Assembly (NCBI RefSeq): GCF_050586465.1
Contig: NZ_JBOCEG010000002.1
Span: 422,406 to 486,405 of the forward strand
Reading direction: 5' to 3'
DNA: 64,000 nucleotides
Source: CAJXYS01 sp913063035
Lineage (GTDB): Bacteria; Pseudomonadota; Alphaproteobacteria; Rhodobacterales; Rhodobacteraceae
The notes below the pieces were generated by a model. That model was not told the DNA's origin and did no database searches. It was given only the letters and a program-made list of their open reading frames with translations. The position numbers were made by a program, and so were the translations under genes. This document shows positions 59,583-64,000 of the stretch, piece after piece (within the stretch, counting starts at the first letter, position 1; the number at the start of each line of letters is the position of its first letter).

Positions 59583-60539
59583 ATGAACCTGACAAAGCGA
59601 AGCCTCGCGTTTGTCGCTCTGGCTTTCGCCATGGCGATGCCCACCGGTTGGGCGGCTGCGCAGGAAAAGCTGACCGTTGTCGCCACAACCGGAATGATCG
59701 CCGACTCCGCCCGGAACGTCGGCGGTGATCTGGTCGAGGTCCAGGCGTTGATGGGGCCGGGGGTTGATCCGCATGCCTACCGCCAGACGCGCACCGATAT
59801 CACCGCGACGGTGAAAGCCGATCTGGTGCTCTGGAACGGCCTCTATCTCGAGGCGCAGATGGAGGAGTTCCTGCTCGATCTCGGTCAGGAGCAGCCGGTC
59901 GTGCCGGTGGCCGAGGCTGTGCCGGAGAACCTGCTGATCGGGTCGGAAGACTACGATGGCAAGTTCGACCCGCACCTTTGGATGAACCCCAATCTATGGT
60001 CTCGCGTGGTTCTCAACATCCGTGACGCGATGATCGACGTGTATCCGGAAGGTGAAGCAACCTTTACCGCGAATGCCGAGGCATACCTGGATAGACTTCG
60101 TGAACTGGCAACCTACACGACAGAGGTTCTCGCGTCGGTGCCGGCCGAAAGCCGCATTCTTCTGACGTCCCATGACGCTTTCAATTACTTCGGGAACGCC
60201 TACGGGTTCGAGGTCGTCGGCATCCAGGGCATCTCCACCGAGTCCGAGGCCGGCCTCCAGCGCATAGCGGAACTGGTCGATATGCTGATCGCGCGCGATG
60301 TCCGCGCGGTCTTCGTCGAGACGTCCGTGAGCGATCGCAACATCCGCGCACTGGCCGAAGGGGCGCGGGCGGAGGAGCACGAGGTCGTCATTGGCGGAGA
60401 GCTCTACTCCGACGCGATGGGCGAGCCCGGCACCTACGAGGGGACCTATATCGGCATGATCGACTCCAACGCCACGACCATTGCCGCCGCGCTCGGCGGT
60501 GAGACCCCCGAGAAGGGCATGCAGGGCCTTCTGAACTGA
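59583..60539 (+). CDS. Metal ABC transporter substrate-binding protein (TroA/SitA-like)
   Basis: Periplasmic cluster A-I binding protein for Mn/Zn/Fe, 318 residues. Signal peptide about 1-27. Candidate metal ligands are His64 (GVDPHAY), His131 (KFDPHLWMNP), His197 (LLTSHDAFNYFG) and Asp277 (GELYSDAMG), a His3-Asp set as in TroA; PsaA-type Mn proteins have Glu at the third position. There is no His-rich loop as in ZnuA. First gene of a four-gene operon; regulated by the two operators upstream (inference). Metal remains uncertain between Mn and Zn. Confidence 0.93.
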   Translation: MNLTKRSLAFVALAFAMAMPTGWAAAQEKLTVVATTGMIADSARNVGGDLVEVQALMGPGVDPHAYRQTRTDITATVKADLVLWNGLYLEAQMEEFLLDLGQEQPVVPVAEAVPENLLIGSEDYDGKFDPHLWMNPNLWSRVVLNIRDAMIDVYPEGEATFTANAEAYLDRLRELATYTTEVLASVPAESRILLTSHDAFNYFGNAYGFEVVGIQGISTESEAGLQRIAELVDMLIARDVRAVFVETSVSDRNIRALAEGARAEEHEVVIGGELYSDAMGEPGTYEGTYIGMIDSNATTIAAALGGETPEKGMQGLLN

Positions 60540-60550
60540 CGGAAAACGGA

Positions 60551-61378
60551 ATGACACGCGCACAGAAGCCCACCATCGCCGCCGAAAACGGTCGCGCCAC
60601 GGACCCGGCCGCCATCCCGTCCGAAGCGGCGCTCGCGACGCGCGGGCTGACCGTCTCCTACGGAGAGAAACCCGCGGTCTTCTCCGTAGATGCGACCTTC
60701 CCGGCCGGGGCGATGTCGGCGATCATAGGCCCGAACGGGGCCGGCAAATCCACCTTGCTCAAGGCCGCACTTGGCGTGATCCCGCGGCTTTCCGGGGAGG
60801 TCTATGTTTTCGGCAAACCTGTCGAGGCCGCCCGCGATCGCATCGCCTACGTGCCGCAGCGCGCGAGCGTTGACTGGGACTTCCCGACAACGGTCATGGA
60901 TGTCGTCCAGATGGGCCTCTACCGAAAAGTGGGTCTCCTGGGACGGCTGTCGGGCAAAATGGAGGAGACGGCGCGCGATTGCCTCGACCGCGTCGGCATG
61001 GCCGATTTCGCCCACCGGCAGATCGGCCAGCTTTCCGGCGGGCAGCAGCAACGGGTCTTCCTGGCCCGTGCGCTCGCGCAGGATGCCGATCTCTACCTCC
61101 TCGACGAACCCTTCGGCGGTGTCGACGCCGCAACCGAGCGCGCGATCATCGGCGTGCTGAAGCTTCTGAAGGCCGAGGGCAAGTCGGTCGTCGCGGTGCA
61201 TCACGACCTCTCGACGGTGCGCGACTATTTCGACCACGTGTTTCTGATCAACGTCCGGCGCATCGCCGAAGGCCCCGTCCGAGCGGCCTTCACCCCCGAG
61301 AATCTGCACGCGACCTATGGCGGGCGGCTCGCGGCCACCCACCTTGACGAGCTTGCTGTCACGGGCGGGGCGCAGTGA
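60551..61378 (+). CDS. Metal ABC transporter ATPase
   Basis: 275-residue ATPase of the Mn/Zn importer. Walker A IIGPNGAGKSTLLKAALG (about 57-74), signature LSGGQQQRVFLARALAQ (about 160-176), Walker B LYLLDEPFGGVD and the switch His in VVAVHHDLSTV. YVPQRASVDWDFPTTVMDVV at the Q-loop is typical of the SitB/TroB/MntB group. It follows the binding-protein gene after 11 bp; its TGA overlaps the GTG start of the first permease. Confidence 0.95.
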   Translation: MTRAQKPTIAAENGRATDPAAIPSEAALATRGLTVSYGEKPAVFSVDATFPAGAMSAIIGPNGAGKSTLLKAALGVIPRLSGEVYVFGKPVEAARDRIAYVPQRASVDWDFPTTVMDVVQMGLYRKVGLLGRLSGKMEETARDCLDRVGMADFAHRQIGQLSGGQQQRVFLARALAQDADLYLLDEPFGGVDAATERAIIGVLKLLKAEGKSVVAVHHDLSTVRDYFDHVFLINVRRIAEGPVRAAFTPENLHATYGGRLAATHLDELAVTGGAQ

Positions 61379-62589
61379 CCGCGTTCATCGACGCGCTTCT
61401 GCTGCAGGCCGGCTACAACGCCGCATTGGTGGCCATCGGCGCCGGGCTTCTGGGATTTGCCGCCGGGGCGTCGGGGACGTTCCTGTTCCTGCGCAAGCGG
61501 GCACTTGTGTCCGACGCGGTGGCACATGCCACGCTGCCGGGCGTCGGGCTTGCCTTCATCGTCATGGTGGCCCTCGGCGGCGACGGGCGGAACCTCGCGG
61601 GGCTTATGCTCGGGTCGGCCGTGACGGCATGGATCGGGCTCTTGATCATCGAGTGGATGGCGCGGCGCACCCGGCTGGCGGAGGATGCGGCCATCGGCGC
61701 GGTGCTGGGCGTCTTCTTCGGTATTGGGATCGTGCTGCTGACGGTGGTGCAGACCATGAGCGCGGGCCGGCAGGCCGGGCTCGAGAGTTTTCTCCTGGGA
61801 TCCACGGCAGGGATGCTGTTCCAGGATGCGGTGGTGATCGCCGTCGGCGGCTCGATCGCGGTCTTCGCAACATGGCTGATGCGGCGGCCCATGACGCTCG
61901 TGGCCTTCAACAGCGAATATGCCGCCGCAATGGGCTACGACGTGCGCCGCATCGACCTGCTCATGATGGGCCTTGTGCTGGCCATCACCGTGATCGGGCT
62001 GAAGCTGGTCGGCCTGATCCTGATCGTCGCGATGCTGATCATTCCGCCGGTCGCCGCGCGGTTCTGGACCGAACGCGCCCACCGGGTGATCTGGATTTCC
62101 GGCGGTATCGGCGGGGCGGCGGCCTATATCGGTGCTGCGTTTTCGGCCTCCGCCCCGGCGCTGCCGACCGGGCCGATCATCGTATTGGTCGCCGCGGCGA
62201 TCTTCGTGGCCTCGCTTCTTTTTGCCCCTGTCCGGGGCGTGCTCGCCGCGATGCTGCGTCATCGCCGTTTCCAGGCCCGGGTGCACCGGCGCCAGGGGCT
62301 CTTGTCGCTTGCCGCGGGTCACCCGATCCGCGAAACGTACACGCTGCGTCTGCTGGAACGCGAAGGACTGGTGCGCCCGGATGGCGTGCCCACGGATACG
62401 GGGCGTGCCAAGGCGGCAAGGGTCGCCCGTGACGAACGGCGCTGGGACGTGGCGCGCGAGATCCACCAGGATACGGGAATGACTGGCCGCTATGACGGGC
62501 TGACGCCGATCGAAGAGGTCTTCACCGCCGACGAGATCGCCGAGTTCGACCGCCGCCTCGGCCCGCCGACGACCGTGGAAGGGGCATGA
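61375..62589 (+). CDS. Metal ABC transporter permease with C-terminal winged-helix-like extension
   Basis: 404 residues, GTG start at 61375. The first 285 or so form the ABC-3 membrane domain with about eight helices (KRALVSDAVAHATLPGVGLA and RRIDLLMMGLVLAITVIGLK). The last 100 are soluble: RQGLLSLAAGHPIRETYTLR and EIHQDTGMTGRYDGLTPIEE, similar in feel to the DNA-binding/dimerisation part of DtxR/MntR-type proteins, an extension known in TroC-like permeases. It may be an intracellular metal-sensing gate (inference). Overlaps the next permease by 4 bp. Confidence 0.9.
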   Translation: MTAFIDALLLQAGYNAALVAIGAGLLGFAAGASGTFLFLRKRALVSDAVAHATLPGVGLAFIVMVALGGDGRNLAGLMLGSAVTAWIGLLIIEWMARRTRLAEDAAIGAVLGVFFGIGIVLLTVVQTMSAGRQAGLESFLLGSTAGMLFQDAVVIAVGGSIAVFATWLMRRPMTLVAFNSEYAAAMGYDVRRIDLLMMGLVLAITVIGLKLVGLILIVAMLIIPPVAARFWTERAHRVIWISGGIGGAAAYIGAAFSASAPALPTGPIIVLVAAAIFVASLLFAPVRGVLAAMLRHRRFQARVHRRQGLLSLAAGHPIRETYTLRLLEREGLVRPDGVPTDTGRAKAARVARDERRWDVAREIHQDTGMTGRYDGLTPIEEVFTADEIAEFDRRLGPPTTVEGA

Positions 62590-63521
62590 TGGGCACAGAG
62601 TTCGTGCAGTTCTCGCTGACGCCGATCCTGATCGGAATCTTCGCCTCCATCGCCTGCGCGATGCCGGGCAACTTCCTGATCTTGCGGCGCCAGGCGCTGA
62701 TCGGAGATGCGATCAGCCACGTCGTGCTGCCCGGTATCGTGGTCGCCTTCCTCGTGACCGGCGTCATTTCCGCGATCCCGATGCTGCTGGGGGCCGCCGG
62801 TGCGGCGGTCGTCGCCGTGATCCTGATCGAAGCGATCAAGCGGCTGGGCAACATCGAGCCCGGTGCGGCGATGGGCGTGGTCTTCACGGCCATGTTCGCA
62901 GCCGGCGTGCTGGTGCTGGAACAGACCGATACGAGCGACGTCCATATCGACGTTCAGCACGCGTTGATGGGCAATCTGGAAACGCTCGTATGGTTCCGCG
63001 CCGAGGGCTGGCACTCGCTGCTCGATCCGGCCAAGCTTGCCTCGCTGCCCGACGAACTGCCGCGCATGGCCTCCGTCTGTGCGGCGATCGTCCTGGCCAT
63101 GCTGGTCTTCTGGCGCTGGCTCAAGATCTCAACCTTCGACGAAGGTTTCGCCCAGGCGCTTGGCATCCCCTCCTCGGCGGTGGGCTTCGGGCTCGTTATC
63201 GCCGCCGCCGCCGCCGCCGTAGCAGCCTTCGACGCGGTGGGCTCGATCGTGGTCATTGCGATGTTCATTTGCCCGCCCGCCGCCGCACGCTTGATGACCA
63301 ATCGCCTGGAGCACCAGGTCTGGTGGTCGGTCGCGTTCGCCACCCTGTCCGCGGTCCTCGGCTACGTCTTCGCGGGCTACGGCCCGCTCTGGTTCGGCGC
63401 CGCGAACGCGGTCAGCGCCGCCGGCATGATCGCCGCCGTCTCGGGCGTGATCCTCGGGCTGGCCTGCCTCTATGGCCCGCACCGGAGCCGCGAGGGCGTG
63501 GGGCGCGGGGACTTCACCTGA
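62586..63521 (+). CDS. Metal ABC transporter permease, second
   Basis: 311-residue ABC-3 family permease lacking the soluble tail of its partner. NFLILRRQALIGDAISHVVL is the conserved loop after the first helix, and AVGSIVVIAMFICPPAAARL the coupling block. About nine helices. Starts at the ATGA overlap with the first permease; a second ATG one codon in is possible. Closes the operon; no strong terminator follows. Confidence 0.93.
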   Translation: MMGTEFVQFSLTPILIGIFASIACAMPGNFLILRRQALIGDAISHVVLPGIVVAFLVTGVISAIPMLLGAAGAAVVAVILIEAIKRLGNIEPGAAMGVVFTAMFAAGVLVLEQTDTSDVHIDVQHALMGNLETLVWFRAEGWHSLLDPAKLASLPDELPRMASVCAAIVLAMLVFWRWLKISTFDEGFAQALGIPSSAVGFGLVIAAAAAAVAAFDAVGSIVVIAMFICPPAAARLMTNRLEHQVWWSVAFATLSAVLGYVFAGYGPLWFGAANAVSAAGMIAAVSGVILGLACLYGPHRSREGVGRGDFT

Positions 63522-63773
63522 ACGGGCCCGGGAACGGCCCGCCGGAAGGCGGGGGCGGCAAGGGTATCCCCGGCCCAGATGCCGATATCGCAGCTGGGGC
63601 GGCCTGACGGGATGCGCCATGTGCCGGGCGCGGGGAGGCATCGCCAAGCTCGCGCCTGCCTCCGCTGCCATCGCGATGTTTCGTGACCGCGCCGCGCCGC
63701 ACAGATCGTCAGCCATCTGGCCAGAACGGGTCGCATGTGGCAGCGTAGCGACCTGGCGCAAGGGGGGACCGAC

Positions 63774-64000
63774 ATGACAAGCCACGCAGAAAGCGCCGCA
63801 CCCCGGCTCGAAGACCTGGACATGACACGGCGCCTCGGCAGGACCGGATACGAGGCGAAGCTCGGCAGGCTTCAGAAGAAACTGATGCGGATCCAGCAGG
63901 CGTATCTGTTTTCCGGCCGGTCGGCCGTGATCGTGTTCGAGGGCTGGGACGCGTCCGGAAAGGGCGGCACGATCCGTCGGATTTCCGCGGCCCTCGACCC
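63774..64000 (+). CDS. Polyphosphate kinase 2 family protein, N-terminal part
   Basis: The first 75 codons of a gene that runs off the window. QKKLMRIQQAYLFSGRSAVI followed by the Walker A loop GWDASGKGGTIRR is the signature of PPK2, which transfers phosphate between polyphosphate and nucleotides. The lid module lies outside. ATG at 63774 follows AAGGGGGGACC. The 252 bp before it hold GC-rich inverted repeats but no gene. Confidence 0.88.
   Translation, partial: MTSHAESAAPRLEDLDMTRRLGRTGYEAKLGRLQKKLMRIQQAYLFSGRSAVIVFEGWDASGKGGTIRRISAALD

Noticed and set aside
63522..63773. Possible terminator or small gene between the metal importer and the PPK2 gene
   Set aside because: GC-rich inverted repeats such as CCCGCC/GGCGGG are present but lack a T-run, and no frame has both a start signal and recognisable content.
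1..64000. CRISPR array, rRNA operon, intact insertion sequence or prophage
   Set aside because: No regularly spaced direct repeats, rRNA-like segments, transposase motifs or phage structural genes were seen; the only mobile-element trace is the truncated integrase at 41817.

Overview
The window looks like a chromosomal segment of a Rhodobacteraceae (Roseobacter-group) alphaproteobacterium. DNA is strongly GC-rich, genes are tightly packed with many 4-bp stop/start overlaps, and several gene orders are typical of the group: an lptF-lptG-lptD-surA-pdxA-rsmA operon, hemA encoding the C4-pathway 5-aminolevulinate synthase, DUF4167, prfA-prmC, and a Fur homologue resembling alphaproteobacterial Mur. 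No rRNA or CRISPR array and no intact transposon was seen.

From 1 to about 41.7 kb the content is mostly core: tyrS (partial), anmK, a cupin and a haloacid-dehalogenase-like gene, eno, two DMT exporters flanking a Fur/Mur regulator, selO, a nucleoside hydrolase, mazG, an M20 amidohydrolase, an aspartate aminotransferase, sdhE, hemA with its own MarR-like neighbour and an FNR-like box, a RodZ-like protein, ispG, prfA, prmC, the lipopolysaccharide transport and outer-membrane assembly operon, pepA-holC, a porin, a candidate small RNA, a LuxR-type response regulator, MarC, an ABC-F ATPase, ndk, purMN, a CAT-anticodon tRNA, two tiny lipoproteins, a histidine kinase, an MBL-fold hydrolase and tRNA-Asn.

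Accessory DNA begins at tRNA-Asn (41.6 kb). Directly behind the tRNA sits an amputated tyrosine-recombinase gene preceded by phased GTGCAC repeats, then a cassette of small membrane proteins, an NmrA-like oxidoreductase and an AraC regulator. From 46 to 56.4 kb lies a sugar or polyol catabolic locus: a GMC oxidoreductase and two Gfo/Idh/MocA dehydrogenases, a ribose-type ABC importer (RbsB-like binding protein, two permeases, RbsA-like ATPase), and an unusual regulator made of a winged helix fused to a MalE-type solute-binding domain without a signal peptide. The same 19-bp partly palindromic sequence occurs in both divergent promoter regions of this locus, which makes it a self-contained, apparently undescribed sensor-regulator system and the most interesting item here.

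The last part holds a BTAD/FlgO/TPR regulator divergent from a small membrane protein, then a manganese/zinc-type ABC importer (binding protein, ATPase, two permeases). Its promoter carries two TTGCGA-N5-TCGCAA-type operators, one of them filling the spacer between -35 and -10. Divergent from it is a Fur-family gene that has lost its middle by an apparent in-frame deletion. The window ends inside a polyphosphate kinase 2 gene. Coordinates come from reading the sequence and family recognition by eye; no database search was run.
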